Notes: generated from the letters alone by a model not told the origin. 64,000 nucleotides of DNA from Bacillus sp. Xin1 (GCF_013314535.1 NZ_JABUAE010000018.1:1-64000), one strand, 5' to 3'. Counted from the stretch's first letter, positions 23,379-32,918 are shown. Numbers and translations are program-made.

Positions 23379-24353
23379 ATGAATCAAATGCACAATGGAA
23401 TTATTTTTACTGCAATACCACATAAATCGAACCAATATTATCGACCATTTTATGAGGATCTTATTTATTTTAATGAGAACCTAAATGAAAATAAAGCATG
23501 TACCGATCAACTTATATCTTTAACTGTTGAAGAACAAGACTTTGATACAAACTTTTTTGAGTATGATGACATTTGGTTGAGAGACGTTGCACCAGTTGTA
23601 ACAAATCACCTCGTTAAATTTAAATAGCAACCAGATTACTTACCTGAAAGTCAAAGTCGATATTTAAATCAACAATTCAATAAATGGCTGAAGAAAAATG
23701 ACTTTGAATATATTACTTCCCCATTGATATTAGATGGCGGTAATCTCATTTGGAATAAAAAAGATACAATTATACTAACGGATCGTGTACTTGACGATAA
23801 TTATGATTGGACAGAAAAAGAAATTATAGAGCAACTGGAATGGGATTTAGATGTCAGTCGTGTTATTATAATTCCTTCTGAACCAGGAGATGTACTTGCG
23901 CATGCAGACGGTATGATTAAATTTATTGATGAACATACCATGTTTATTAGTGACTTTCTAGGAGATTCCGAATTTAGGCATAGCATTCAAGAAATAATTC
24001 AAGAACAGATGCCAGAAGCTGAATTTGTAGTTGTTCCTTCTTCTTATACAGAGAAAGGACAATATGATCAAGAAATAGCATCAGCTAAAGGTTTATATAT
24101 AAATATATTAGAAACAAGTGATTTCATCTATGTTTCTAGGTTTGGATTATCTAAAGATCAGGAAGTCTTACGATACATCCAAAAACATACTGATAAACAT
24201 GCGATTCCAGTTCATGTAGGAGATATATCAACAATGGGAGGCGCAATGAATTGTTTAACATGGTATTGTCCCATTCATTTGTTACCTCAAAAATTCAAAA
24301 GAATGAAAAATCGGGAGAATGAATTTTCTATTTGGGATCTTTTTAAAATGTAA
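23379..24353 (+). pseudogene. Agmatine deiminase/PAD-family protein with one in-frame TAG
   Basis: The frame runs from an ATG at 23379 (GAGGT upstream) to 24353, interrupted by a single TAG at 23625-23627 with no frame change. It encodes a PAD_porph-type guanidine deiminase: DDIWLRDVAPV, LILDGGNLIW, HADGMIKFID and the C-terminal GGAMNCLTWYC with the catalytic Cys. The stop falls in VKFK-stop-QPDYLPES, where relatives have Tyr, so a TAT/TAC-to-TAG change is likely. The N-terminal 82 residues alone could not be active. The rest of the protein is undamaged, suggesting recent inactivation. Confidence 0.82.
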
Positions 24354-24436
24354 CATCAATACGAGTTGAGCTTGAGACGATGTTAACGTCTATTCTATTT
24401 TCAAAAGCAGTTTATTTTAATATAAGGAGCAAAAGT

Positions 24437-26191
24437 ATGAAAAAAATTCCGAAGAAAGCAATAATGGCCATTTGCCTGATTTTTAATATGATGTTGATTT
24501 CAGCATGCACTCCTGAAGTAGGGGGAGCCAAGCAAGACAGTACTGTCCTTCCTAGCCATTTGCCAGACAATGTGGTATTTAAAAATGGTGCAATCTATAC
24601 TTCTAATCAAAAACAAGATATGGCAGAAGCTGTAGCCATTAAAGGTGGTAAAATTACATTCGTTGGTTCTAACAAGGATGTAGAAGAATTTATAGATACA
24701 GATACGAAAGTCATAGATTTACAATGGCGTTCCGTCCTTCCTGGTTTTGTGGACAATCATAATCATATATTTGAAGCGAAATCACCAGCGGCAGGGGATT
24801 GTAGTGTGTCACCAGATGCTTCATTACAAGACCAACGTTCCTATTTAAAGGCTTGCCAAAAAGATGTAAAAGAAGGGGAATGGATAAGCGGATCAGGATT
24901 TAGTTTGGAAAGTTTGTTAGAAGATATGGATGAAGAATCAGAAGAACAAACGCCATTACAACTCCTTGATGAGCTGTTTCCTAATAATCCTGTAGTAATT
25001 ATGGAAAGAACCGCTCATTCTGTATGGGTTAACTCCAAAGCAATGGAGTTGGCTGGAATGAATAAAGAGACGAAAGATCCACAAGGGGGAAGAATTATTC
25101 GGGACCCAGAAACAGGAGAGCCTTTTGGTATTCTTTATGACTCAGCTGGTGATATTGTGATGGAAAAAGCATGGAGTTCACAACCAGATCTGTTTGAAAA
25201 AAATTACGAAGCTTTGTTGGATGGCTTAGATGAGGTTGCGAAGAATGGTATTACTACAGTTGGTGATGGACGTCTATATTGGAAACGAGGTTGGTTAGAT
25301 GTCTGGAATAAAGTGTATGATGAGAAAAAGTTAACATCACGAGTAGTACTTCGTCCGTGGGTGTATCCAAATTTAAATGAAGCGGAACAAATTGAGTATT
25401 TCAAAAAAATTAAGCGTGATGATTCATCGTCTCGAATGCTTATTAATCAAGTGAAAATGTATAGTGATGGAATTAGCATCAACAGCACAGCTAAAACACT
25501 GGAAAAATATAAATTTGAGTGGTTTAAAGGAACTCCATATGGTTTGAACTATATTCCAGAACAAAAAATGAAATGGTGGTTGACCGAACTCGATAAAATT
25601 GGTTATGGTGCACTGATTCATACGATTGGAGACGGTGGGGCAAGAGAGAGCTTAAATGCGATTGAAGCAGCAAAGAATGATGGGGCAACTCATCCATATA
25701 CTCTTACTCATGTGGAAATGGTAGAAGATAGTGATATTAACCGTTTTGCTGATTTAGGTGTTAGCGCTGATTTTCAGGTAGGCCATGATTTTGTAGAAGA
25801 TCCTAAGCAAAGCTGAGCAAGTATGTATTTTTCAGACCAACAGATGAAACGAATTATGCCGTTAGGGCGAATTTGGAAAACAGGAGCAAATGTCTCGCTT
25901 AGTAGCGATTGGGATGTAAATGAACTGAATCCACTTTTCACTATTTCGAATTCACTAAGCATTGGTGAAAAAGGTTTACCTGATGTATACGCAGCTATTG
26001 ATGCGTATACAATTAAGCCTGCAAAATCATTAGAACTTGATCATATAACTGGTTCTATTGAAGTAGGTAAATCCGCTGATATGATAGTACTTGATGAGGA
26101 TATAACTGAAATGAGTAAGGATAAAATTCCAGATGCAAAAGTTTTAATGACTGTTTTGCAAGGAGAGGTAGTTTACCACAAGGAGAAATAG
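24437..26191 (+). pseudogene. YtcJ-like amidohydrolase lipoprotein with one in-frame TGA
   Basis: The frame starts at an ATG at 24437 (AAGGAGC upstream) with a lipoprotein signal peptide (lipobox ISAC, residues about 22-25) and continues to 26191, broken only by a TGA at 25814-25816. Amidohydrolase_3 features: GFVDNHNHIFEAK metal motif, ERTAHSVWVNSKAMELAG, LIHTIGDGGARESLNAIE and, after the stop, SLSSDWDVNELNP and GSIEVGKSADMIVLDED. The stop sits in DPKQS-stop-ASMYF, perhaps a former Trp (TGG). It would have been an extracytoplasmic imidase or amidase. Follows the broken deiminase gene by 83 bp. Confidence 0.82.
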
Positions 26192-26301
26192 GTGAAAGGA
26201 ATAGCTTATGAAATTGATGCAAGCGAAAGCAGCTGTATACTCTTATTGGGAAGCAATTAATCAATGAGCGGATAAAATTATCTATTGTTACTCATGCAAA
26301 G

Positions 26302-26329
26302 AAAGAGAGCACATTCAAATGCTCTCTTT
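26302..26329 (+). terminator. Terminator after the amidohydrolase pseudogene
   Basis: AAAGAGAGCA / TGCTCTCTTT perfect 10-bp stem followed by TTAATTTTT. Confidence 0.75.
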
Positions 26330-26396
26330 TAATTTTTAAAATAAAAGAAGTATAAATCATGATTCTAAATGACTAACAAGCTGTTAAGGCCCTAAT

Positions 26397-27602
26397 TTAA
26401 ATTCTCGGCAAAGAAATTCGTTTTTTTGTTTTTGGGACGATAATAAATTTGATGAAAAATATGCTGACTATACTAGTTGAAAGTATCGGTAAAAACTGCT
26501 GCACTGAAGCAAATATAATCATGGAAAATACCGCTAGTTGAATGATTGCTAATGAAAATACAAGAGTGAGAAATTGATCTATTCGTGTGGCGTGTGAAAT
26601 AGGATATAATGTCACGATATTATTTCCCAAAAAATATTTCCACAAGGCACGCAATTGCATAGAGGTCATATATAAGAGACAACAAGTAATAGCACCTTTT
26701 GCAAATACATTTGGTACGAAATATAAAATGAAAGAACCGATGATAGTTAATCGAATATATATACCAAAATAATCATTTGCACGTAAAAATGATAAAGCGT
26801 TCAAATATAAAAAAGTAGATTGTTTTTTATGTAATATAGGTTCTAGCCAACTCGTTAGCCACTTTCTTTGTTTTACTTGTTTTTTCAGCTGTGGGACATC
26901 GGTGAAAAAGTTTGCAAATTGGTAAAAGTGCATGTCCATTTTTTCTTCTTGTTCAATGATATATTCCCAGCTAATTCGTTTTGTCGGTTGCTTTACTGTA
27001 TAAATAAGTATAAATGCTGGAAGTAAGAGAACAGCACCTAATAGAAGAACTGGTACGGATTGAAAAAGCATGTAAAGAATTAGTGAAGTGCAAGCGAATC
27101 GAATAATAAACCAGATGTGGCTGCTATCATGATCACGCCATATCCAATTGATATATAAGTTCCAACCTTTTAGTAACATTAAAATGAAAAAGATTGTACA
27201 TAAGAATGGAACAGTTGTCTGTAATGTTTGTATTGCCAGTGGTGTAATGATTAGAAACGTAAATAGTAATGGAAATAACTGTATGACATAATTATAAAGA
27301 AGAGATTGTTTGAAATAAGATGTTAATTTCTCTTCAAGAGCCAGTAAATAGACAGCGTCAGGCTTTTGGGTAAACGTACGAATGTTACATCTTGTTATAA
27401 CGATTGTAAGTGCAGTTATGATGAGTAATAATGAGATTCCTTTAGAAGGAGCTGTTTTTAAAAACTTGGCGTAATAATATGCACCGATACATGAGATAAA
27501 GATGAAGCTATATAATAAACCACTAATCATTCGAAAAAAATATGTAAGACTGTTTTGTATATGTTTTTGGAAACGATCACGCCATAGCGTTTCAATTGAC
27601 AT
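26397..27602 (-). CDS. EcsB-family ABC transporter membrane protein, without an EcsA neighbour
   Basis: About 401 aa with N-terminal MSIETLWRDRFQKHIQNSLTYFFRMISGLLYSF and roughly 8-10 membrane segments, matching the EcsB family. Start placed at the ATG at 27602 because GAGGTG lies 7 nt upstream. In bacilli EcsB works with the ATPase EcsA in peptide export and in processing by membrane proteases; here no ATPase gene is adjacent, so this is a solitary paralogue or borrows an ATPase encoded elsewhere. Confidence 0.78.
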   Translation of the reverse strand: MSIETLWRDRFQKHIQNSLTYFFRMISGLLYSFIFISCIGAYYYAKFLKTAPSKGISLLLIITALTIVITRCNIRTFTQKPDAVYLLALEEKLTSYFKQSLLYNYVIQLFPLLFTFLIITPLAIQTLQTTVPFLCTIFFILMLLKGWNLYINWIWRDHDSSHIWFIIRFACTSLILYMLFQSVPVLLLGAVLLLPAFILIYTVKQPTKRISWEYIIEQEEKMDMHFYQFANFFTDVPQLKKQVKQRKWLTSWLEPILHKKQSTFLYLNALSFLRANDYFGIYIRLTIIGSFILYFVPNVFAKGAITCCLLYMTSMQLRALWKYFLGNNIVTLYPISHATRIDQFLTLVFSLAIIQLAVFSMIIFASVQQFLPILSTSIVSIFFIKFIIVPKTKKRISLPRI

Positions 27603-27652
27603 GTTTTTCACCTCTATCATCTATTATAAAGGTTTCTTTCTTGCACCAAAAT

Positions 27653-27691
27653 AAAAACGAACAAATTGCTTTAAGCAACTTGCTCGTTTTT
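27653..27691. terminator. Bidirectional terminator between ecsB-like and yvsH-like genes
   Basis: AAAAACGAACAA / TTGCTCGTTTTT imperfect stem extended by an inner AATTGCT/AGCAACTT-like pairing; T-rich on the minus side. Confidence 0.6.
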
Positions 27692-29095
27692 ATTTTTTTC
27701 ATTTCGTTTTTGATCACGATTCATTAATGGGTAAAAGGCGAAACCAATTACAAATAAGCCGATTCCAAGAAGAAATGTTTTTATATCTGAAGATCCTGTT
27801 TTAATTACCCATAGTGCATAACAAAGGGCAATGAATGCGATAATGCCGTCCATAATTCGTGAACCCATTTCATTTTTATATGTTTCACCAGTTGCAACGA
27901 GTTTTAATTGGAAGATTGGTGAAACGAGATAAGGGATTAAGTAAGCTAAAGTTGAGACAGTAATAACGAATGTATAGGCCTCAGCAATTGTTCCTGATAG
28001 TGTTGAGAAAAGGAAGACTTGCGACATAATATTTGTTAGTCTTAATGAATAAATTGGGCTTCCATTTTTGTTTGTTTTTGCAAAGAAGGAAGGGAAGAAT
28101 CCTTCTTTTGCTGCTTGATACGGTACCTCTGAACTTAATAAAATCCAGCCTAGGATTGAGCCGAATAGGGAAGTAAGGGCAAGCAAGGCCATTAATTTCC
28201 CGCCGCCATGACCCATTGCAGCATTTAATGCATCAGCTAATGGACGTTCAGACGCTTGTAGTTTATCCATATGAAGAACACCCATTGTTAAAATGGTAAT
28301 TCCTAAATAAATGGCAACAGTTATTAATAATCCAGCTACAGTTGCATGTTTTACCGTTTTTGGAGATTTCGCTCGGTTTGATAAAAGAACAGCTGATTCA
28401 ATACCGATAAATGCCCAAAGTGTTGTAAGTGCAGCTAAATTCACTTGTGAAAGTAGACCATGTGATACGCCTTCTTTATCAACTATTGGTGTGTACCATT
28501 GTCCAAATTTAGAAGCTTGAAATGCAAACAAAGTAACAACGATAAATAGAAGGAATCCAGTCACCTTCGTTGTTGTTGCGAGGAAGTTTAATTTACCAGC
28601 TCCGTTTACACCGTTTGTTAAAATCATATGTGTTCCCCATAGTAAACAAGAACAGATGCAAAATGTAATTAGTTTTCCAACTTCCACATCGAAAGTGCCA
28701 ATTGAAAATAAGATGCGTGTATCTTTCATAATTGGGAAGAAGAGTGATAAATAACCTGCAAAAGATGTAATAATCGCAACATTACTGGCCCAGTTTGCGA
28801 CCCAGTAGCCCCAAACTATGCTGAAACCAGCCATTTTTTTCTTTTTTGGTGATGAGAATAACGCATATGCATGACTTTGTGGTCCTGTTGTTAAATCAGG
28901 ACGACGAATTGCTAAATTACCAAAAACAAGAGCTAGCATTAAAACACCAAACCCTGTTGTTAACCAAGCTAAAGTAACACCGAGAGGGCTTGCTGTTTGT
29001 GCTAACGTACTTGGCACCATGAAAATACCAGCGCCAACCATGTTGCCGACAACGAATGCTGTCAGTACCCAAAAGCCCCATTTTTTTTGTTGCAT
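27671..29095 (-). CDS. yvsH: Lysine-riboswitch-controlled APC permease (YvsH-like)
   Basis: 474 aa, about 12 membrane segments. N-terminal WGFWVLTAFVVGNMVGAGIF and WAFIGIESAVLLSNRAKSP are typical of basic amino acid/polyamine antiporters (ArcD/AdiC/LysP-like, B. subtilis YvsH). I start it at the ATG at 29095 because TGGAGGT lies upstream. The leader is a lysine riboswitch, so it most likely imports lysine when lysine is scarce. The product resembles arginine:ornithine antiporters, so other cationic substrates are possible. Confidence 0.88.
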   Translation of the reverse strand: MQQKKWGFWVLTAFVVGNMVGAGIFMVPSTLAQTASPLGVTLAWLTTGFGVLMLALVFGNLAIRRPDLTTGPQSHAYALFSSPKKKKMAGFSIVWGYWVANWASNVAIITSFAGYLSLFFPIMKDTRILFSIGTFDVEVGKLITFCICSCLLWGTHMILTNGVNGAGKLNFLATTTKVTGFLLFIVVTLFAFQASKFGQWYTPIVDKEGVSHGLLSQVNLAALTTLWAFIGIESAVLLSNRAKSPKTVKHATVAGLLITVAIYLGITILTMGVLHMDKLQASERPLADALNAAMGHGGGKLMALLALTSLFGSILGWILLSSEVPYQAAKEGFFPSFFAKTNKNGSPIYSLRLTNIMSQVFLFSTLSGTIAEAYTFVITVSTLAYLIPYLVSPIFQLKLVATGETYKNEMGSRIMDGIIAFIALCYALWVIKTGSSDIKTFLLGIGLFVIGFAFYPLMNRDQKRNEKNKNEQVA

Positions 29096-29183
29096 AAAAA
29101 ATACCTCCAAAGTTAGTATAACCAAGTCAAGCGAGGAGATATGTATGTCTTCCGAAATGGAAGAGAGGTAAGCTTCGTACAAA

Positions 29184-29219
29184 ACAAAAAAAGCACGTGT
29201 CATTGTCGCTACGTACTTT
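29184..29219 (-). terminator. Terminator of the lysine riboswitch
   Basis: On the minus strand AAGTACGT / ACGTGCTT form a stem followed by a run of seven T. It lies between the L-box aptamer and the yvsH-like start. Confidence 0.75.
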
Positions 29220-29239
29220 CTATCCTATAAGAAACCCAC

Positions 29240-29437
29240 GACATACCTCTCGATAGCTCTCCACAAACAAAATGCTTGTGACAGTTCTGTACTTATTAAG
29301 TAGCAGACCCAGCAAGAATGCATGGTGGACATTTCTTACTTCGGCAATCATTCCTTTCCCATTCGTTCATCGATGCCACTACATCTCCCGAAATGATACT
29401 CTTAATGACTGCAACCTCTACCTCACCGAGATACGAA
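29240..29437 (-). promoter_or_regulatory. Lysine riboswitch (L-box)
   Basis: On the minus strand the classic L-box blocks appear in order: GTGAGGTAGAGGTTGCA, GGGAGATG, ATTGCCGAAGTAAG, CTGGGTCTGCTACTT, AGAACTGTCACAAGC and GTGGAGAGCTATCGAGAGG. The ends CGTATCTCG and CGAGAGGTATG pair as P1. Lysine binding favours the downstream terminator and so represses the permease. Confidence 0.95.
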
Positions 29438-29564
29438 TGAGGATTTATGTATTAAATTCACATAATCAAGGGTAACAAATGAATTTTTATACGTCAATGG
29501 CTATGTTAATAATCAGATTATAGTGAAGAATTTGTCATTATATATAGATCCAAATTAAAAACTG

Positions 29565-29733
29565 ACATAAACCCTTTCTTTTTAGACGGGAGAGAGCATC
29601 CGGCCGTGTATAGAAGCGGTCAGATCCTCTTCCTGCCCCATGCCAAGTTAAAACAGAGAAAGCAGGCGAGTGCAAGTCACCTTTTCTCTTTCATAGCAGT
29701 GGCTTATATGCTGAAAAATCAAAATGGATTTAT
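29565..29733 (-). repeat. R repeat, copy 2 (bcr1 inserted at its end)
   Basis: Minus-strand core reads SVLTWHGAGRGSDRFYTRPD then ALSRLKRKGL in frame; the upstream part of the short frame is interrupted by a stop. The end ATGGATTTAT is continuous with the bcr1 element that follows. Confidence 0.8.
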
Positions 29734-29886
29734 CCCGCATTAACGGGCAGTAAGACCCCCACCTCAAGATTCAGAGAGAAACGAGGAAGATAGGTAGGGG
29801 ATCAACTGCCCGTAAAAGCCCGATTGGTTCAACTAATAATCAGTGGAGGATGAAGAAAACCCCCACTGATTAAAGTTTCACTTTAT
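29729..29886 (+). repeat. bcr1 element, full-length copy with TTTAT duplication
   Basis: About 148 bp bordered by TTTAT on both sides (29729-29733, 29882-29886). Contains CCCGCATTAACGGGCAGTAA at the left end, an inner ACTGCCCGTAAAAGCCCGA, and CCCCACTGATTAAAGTTTCAC at the right end. Matches the B. cereus-group mobile repeat bcr1 as I remember it. Confidence 0.92.
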
Positions 29887-30004
29887 ATAAGAAGAGAGAG
29901 TTTTTTCGAAATAGGTTCTTTTGAAGAATCTTGTTGATAGTTGTGTTACATTGATAAAGCAGAATATTGAAATCGTGTTTTATAAAGAAGAATGGAGGTG
30001 CGGT

Positions 30005-30664
30005 ATGACGTTAATTTGTTTGGAGGGTGCAAGTGGTGTTGGCAAAACGACAACGTGTAGAAGGATTGCAGAATTGTACAATGCTTATGTGATTCCAGAG
30101 GTGAATTTCTTATTTCAGCGTCCTAATCCTGAACCGGAAAATTGGTATCTCGAAAGGCAAGTTGAAAGGTGGCAAATCGCACAAGAAAAACTAAAATCGT
30201 ATGATGTAGTTCTATTTGATGGAGATATTTTTCAGCCCATTTGGTATAACTGGATTTATCAGGGGGAATTTCCACAAACTTTACCGTTTTTGAAAGAGTT
30301 TTATGTAAATCGAATGAAACGAAAACATATAGGATTTCCGAATGTCTACATTCATCTTTCTACAAGTGAAACAGAATTAAGAAAAAGGAAAGAAAAGGAT
30401 ACTACTCGAAGACGAAGTAACTTTGAAAAACATCTAAGTCTTATAGAACCACAAAAGCAGTATTTTCAATATATGAATACTGTTTCTCCTTATGGAATCC
30501 ATTTTGTAGATGCAGTTAGTATTGAAGAAAATGTAAAAAATATTTTTGAGATTTTGTCTAACTTGAACAATGAAAAACAACATCATTATGATGTACCTTT
30601 ATTAGAGAATGTAATGGATTGGGTAATGAATAGTAGCCCTAAAACATATGAGATAAGTGAATAG
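30005..30664 (+). CDS. P-loop nucleoside/small-molecule kinase-like protein
   Basis: 219 aa. Walker A at the N-terminus (LICLEGASGVGKTTTCRRI), a YDVVLFDGDIFQP motif resembling the DRx/Walker B region of deoxynucleoside kinases, and a basic LID-like stretch (KRKEKDTTRRRSNFEKHL). This resembles thymidylate kinase-like or chloramphenicol-phosphotransferase-like AAA_33 proteins. Start at the ATG at 30005 because GGAGGTG is 5 nt upstream. Alone between repeats; substrate unknown. Confidence 0.72.
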   Translation: MTLICLEGASGVGKTTTCRRIAELYNAYVIPEVNFLFQRPNPEPENWYLERQVERWQIAQEKLKSYDVVLFDGDIFQPIWYNWIYQGEFPQTLPFLKEFYVNRMKRKHIGFPNVYIHLSTSETELRKRKEKDTTRRRSNFEKHLSLIEPQKQYFQYMNTVSPYGIHFVDAVSIEENVKNIFEILSNLNNEKQHHYDVPLLENVMDWVMNSSPKTYEISE

Positions 30665-30678
30665 GTGAATAAAAGAAT

Positions 30679-30830
30679 ATATATCCAACTTGATTTTCTA
30701 ACATATATCCATTTTTATTTTCAGGCACTTAAGTCGCGGCTATGGAAATAAAAGGAAATCTCCACTCGCTTTCTCTTTTTGTTCTCACTTGGCATGGGGC
30801 CAAAAAGGAATTGATCGCTTCTATCTGTAT
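30679..30830 (+). repeat. R repeat, copy 3
   Basis: Reads MEIKGNLHSLSLFVLTWHGA in the R frame and is then frameshifted by a base lost within the A-rich KK segment. Located between the kinase gene and the gapN terminator. Confidence 0.75.
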
Positions 30831-30840
30831 TTATATAAAA

Positions 30841-30872
30841 AGAAGCTAATCTACAACCGTAGACTAGCTTCT
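30841..30872 (-). terminator. Terminator after gapN
   Basis: AGAAGCTAATCTAC / GTAGACTAGCTTCT, 14-bp stem with one mismatch and a 4-nt loop, followed on the minus strand by TTTTT. Confidence 0.8.
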
Positions 30873-30877
30873 AAAAT

Positions 30878-32323
30878 TTACATTAAGTTTAATACAGTCA
30901 CTTTCTCACGTGTCATAGACTCAAGGCTCTTACGAATACCTTGTGCTCCCATACCAGAACCTTTTACACCGATGAATGGGAAGTGGTCAGGGCCACGTTC
31001 TGTACGTCCGTTAATTTGAACAGAACCAGTGTCGATTTTGTTCGCAATTGCAAATGCTTTGTTAATGTCTTTTGTGAAGACACTTGCTTGTAAGCCGAAA
31101 TCTGATTTGTTCGCAATTTCAATTGCTTGCTCATCAGAAGAAACGCGGATGATTGGAAGGATTGGGCCGAATGGCTCTTCCCAAGCAACTTTCATATCTT
31201 CTGTTACGTTATCAATGATTGTTGGATAGATTAAGTTGCGCTCGCGCTTGTTACCGATCACGATTGTTGCGCCTTTTTCTACCGCATCGTCAACTAATCC
31301 TTGAACGAAATCAGCAGATTTATCGTCGATTAATGGCACGATTGTGCTGTTTTGTTCTGGAGAACCAACAGTTAATTCAGCCACTTGATCTTTTAATAAG
31401 CTAACAAGCTCGTCTGCTACATTTTCATGTACAAGTACGCGCTTGATTGCAGTACAACGTTGACCAGAGTATGAGAACACACCGCTTACGATATGATTTG
31501 CTGCTTCTTGTAAATCAGCATCTTCACGAACGATACCAGGGTCTTTACCGCCAAGTTCTAATACAAGTGGAATCATAGCAGCTTTTTTCGCTAAGTGAGC
31601 GCCTGTGTTTGTACCGCCTGTGAACGATACCATATTTACGCCAGGATGTTCTACTAAGTAGTCACCGATAACTGAACCGCGTCCAGTTACTACGTTTACA
31701 AGTCCGTTTGGAAGACCTGCTTTATGAAGTGCCTCTACCATTTTAATACCGCTAATTGCGCCTTGTGTTGCTGGCTTAAAGATAACAGCGTTACCCATAA
31801 TAAGAGCTGGTGCAAGTTTTGCAGCAGATAAGTTTACAGGGTAGTTAAATGGTGCAATCGCTAAAATGACACCACGTGGTGCACGTTGAACGATTGCAAG
31901 TTTCGATTTAGATCCGCCCGGGAAGCTATCTCCCATCATGCTTTCGCCATGCATATGTAATGCTTCGTCTACAGTGTAACGAATAAGATCTGCTGTACGA
32001 ACAACTTCTTTTTTCGCATCTTTATAACCTTTACCGACTTCTTTCATTACGATATCGGCAATTTCATCTTGCATATTTACAAGCTCATCAGCCCATTTAT
32101 ATAAATATTTTGCGCGATCTTGAAGTGAAGCTTCAGCCCATTCTTTTTGAGCTTCTTTTGCTGATGCAATTGCTTCGTCAACTTCTTCGCGAGTAATCGC
32201 TTGTACTTGTCCAATTACTTCATGTAAGTATGGTGATGGAATATCAATTGTTTGCCCTGAAGAGCTTTCTCTCCATTCACCGTTTAAATAAAATTTGTAC
32301 GTATTGCTAGTTATCGTTGTCAT
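30878..32323 (-). CDS. gapN: NADP-dependent glyceraldehyde-3-phosphate dehydrogenase GapN
   Basis: 481 aa aldehyde-dehydrogenase fold. Catalytic segment FSYSGQRCTAIKRVLVHE with the nucleophilic Cys, general-base Glu in LVLELGGKDPGIV, and NAD(P)-site FTGGTNTGAHLAKKA. The close match over AIAPFNYPVNLSAAKLAPAL and the NGRTERGPDHFPFIGVKGSG end identify non-phosphorylating GapN, which converts glyceraldehyde-3-P directly to 3-phosphoglycerate and makes NADPH. Start at the ATG at 32323, behind AGGAGG. A cre-like site lies about 90 bp upstream. Confidence 0.95.
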   Translation of the reverse strand: MTTITSNTYKFYLNGEWRESSSGQTIDIPSPYLHEVIGQVQAITREEVDEAIASAKEAQKEWAEASLQDRAKYLYKWADELVNMQDEIADIVMKEVGKGYKDAKKEVVRTADLIRYTVDEALHMHGESMMGDSFPGGSKSKLAIVQRAPRGVILAIAPFNYPVNLSAAKLAPALIMGNAVIFKPATQGAISGIKMVEALHKAGLPNGLVNVVTGRGSVIGDYLVEHPGVNMVSFTGGTNTGAHLAKKAAMIPLVLELGGKDPGIVREDADLQEAANHIVSGVFSYSGQRCTAIKRVLVHENVADELVSLLKDQVAELTVGSPEQNSTIVPLIDDKSADFVQGLVDDAVEKGATIVIGNKRERNLIYPTIIDNVTEDMKVAWEEPFGPILPIIRVSSDEQAIEIANKSDFGLQASVFTKDINKAFAIANKIDTGSVQINGRTERGPDHFPFIGVKGSGMGAQGIRKSLESMTREKVTVLNLM

Positions 32324-32408
32324 GATTCGTCCTCCTAAAATAGCAACTTGTAAGAGTGAGTATACGGTGATTGTAGGGGGGTGAGAATGTTTTTCAAACA
32401 AAATGTTT

Positions 32409-32424
32409 TTGAAAACGATTTCTT
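32409..32424. promoter_or_regulatory. cre-like site upstream of gapN
   Basis: TTGAAAACGATTTCTT differs from the CcpA consensus WTGNAANCGNWWNCAW at one defined position. Control of gapN by CcpA is plausible; position relative to the gapN promoter is not established. Confidence 0.4.
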
Positions 32425-32599
32425 ATGTGATTTTTATTTTGTATACCCTTTCTTAAAGGGGTTTACCTTATTTGTAAGGGGAATATAGGATAATCCATAA
32501 TAATATCGATAGATAATTTTTCTTGAGTATTGAAAGGGGATTATATATCTTTCATTTTTTGTGATAAAAGTTTGTTTTGTAAAATAATAAAAAAAACAA

Positions 32600-32627
32600 T
32601 TGACAGAAAAGTTCATAAAGTTATAAA
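32600..32627 (+). promoter_or_regulatory. Promoter of the bmr leader and ABC operon
   Basis: TTGACA (32600-32605), 16-nt spacer, TATAAA (32622-32627), about 35 bp before the leader peptide start. Confidence 0.7.
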
Positions 32628-32663
32628 ATTAAAAATGGAAAATAAATGAAGGAGGTGTGCGTA

Positions 32664-32750
32664 ATGATTGTAATTGTAAATATGACTGGCTTAGCTGGAA
32701 TACATGTTGGAAAACGTTCATATCATTACGCAACCCGTACGGAAAGATAG
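32664..32750 (+). CDS. bmrB: BmrB/YheJ-like 28-aa leader peptide
   Basis: 28 aa (MIVIVNMTGLAGIHVGKRSY, then HYATRTER) with a strong AAGGAGGTG ribosome binding site 8 nt before the ATG. It sits exactly where B. subtilis has bmrB (yheJ), a leader peptide whose translation controls attenuation of the bmrCD multidrug exporter. The last codons overlap a segment that can pair with the 5' arm of the next terminator. B. subtilis BmrB is longer as I recall, so homology is by position and function, not proven by alignment. Confidence 0.7.
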   Translation: MIVIVNMTGLAGIHVGKRSYHYATRTER

Positions 32751-32767
32751 TGCTTTTTTGTCTTTAA

Positions 32768-32804
32768 AAAAGCGTACGTTGCGTATTTCGTAACGTACGC
32801 TTTT
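32768..32804 (+). terminator. Attenuator hairpin 1 of the bmr operon
   Basis: AAAAGCGTACGTT / AACGTACGCTTTT stem. Its 5' arm (32773-32785) is complementary to the end of the leader reading frame (TACGCAA at 32727-32733 plus CGTACG at 32736-32741), giving a mutually exclusive antiterminator. Confidence 0.7.
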
Positions 32805-32814
32805 ATGCGTTTTT

Positions 32815-32848
32815 GCGCATATCGTCAAGCGGCGGTATGCGCTTTTTT
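32815..32848 (+). terminator. Attenuator hairpin 2 of the bmr operon
   Basis: 12-bp stem GCGCATATCGTC / GGCGGTATGCGC (two G-T pairs), AAGC loop, then TTTTTT: a strong intrinsic terminator between the leader peptide and the first ABC gene. Confidence 0.8.
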
Positions 32849-32918
32849 GTCTCTATCTTTGGTTGTTTCCATACTTTGTATGGTTTCGATAAAAACAATA
32901 TATGGAAGGTGAGAAGTG

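Noticed and set aside
32434-32616. 60-codon minus-strand frame upstream of gapN
   Set aside because: Aromatic-rich translation of AT-rich leader DNA with no ribosome binding site; not a gene.
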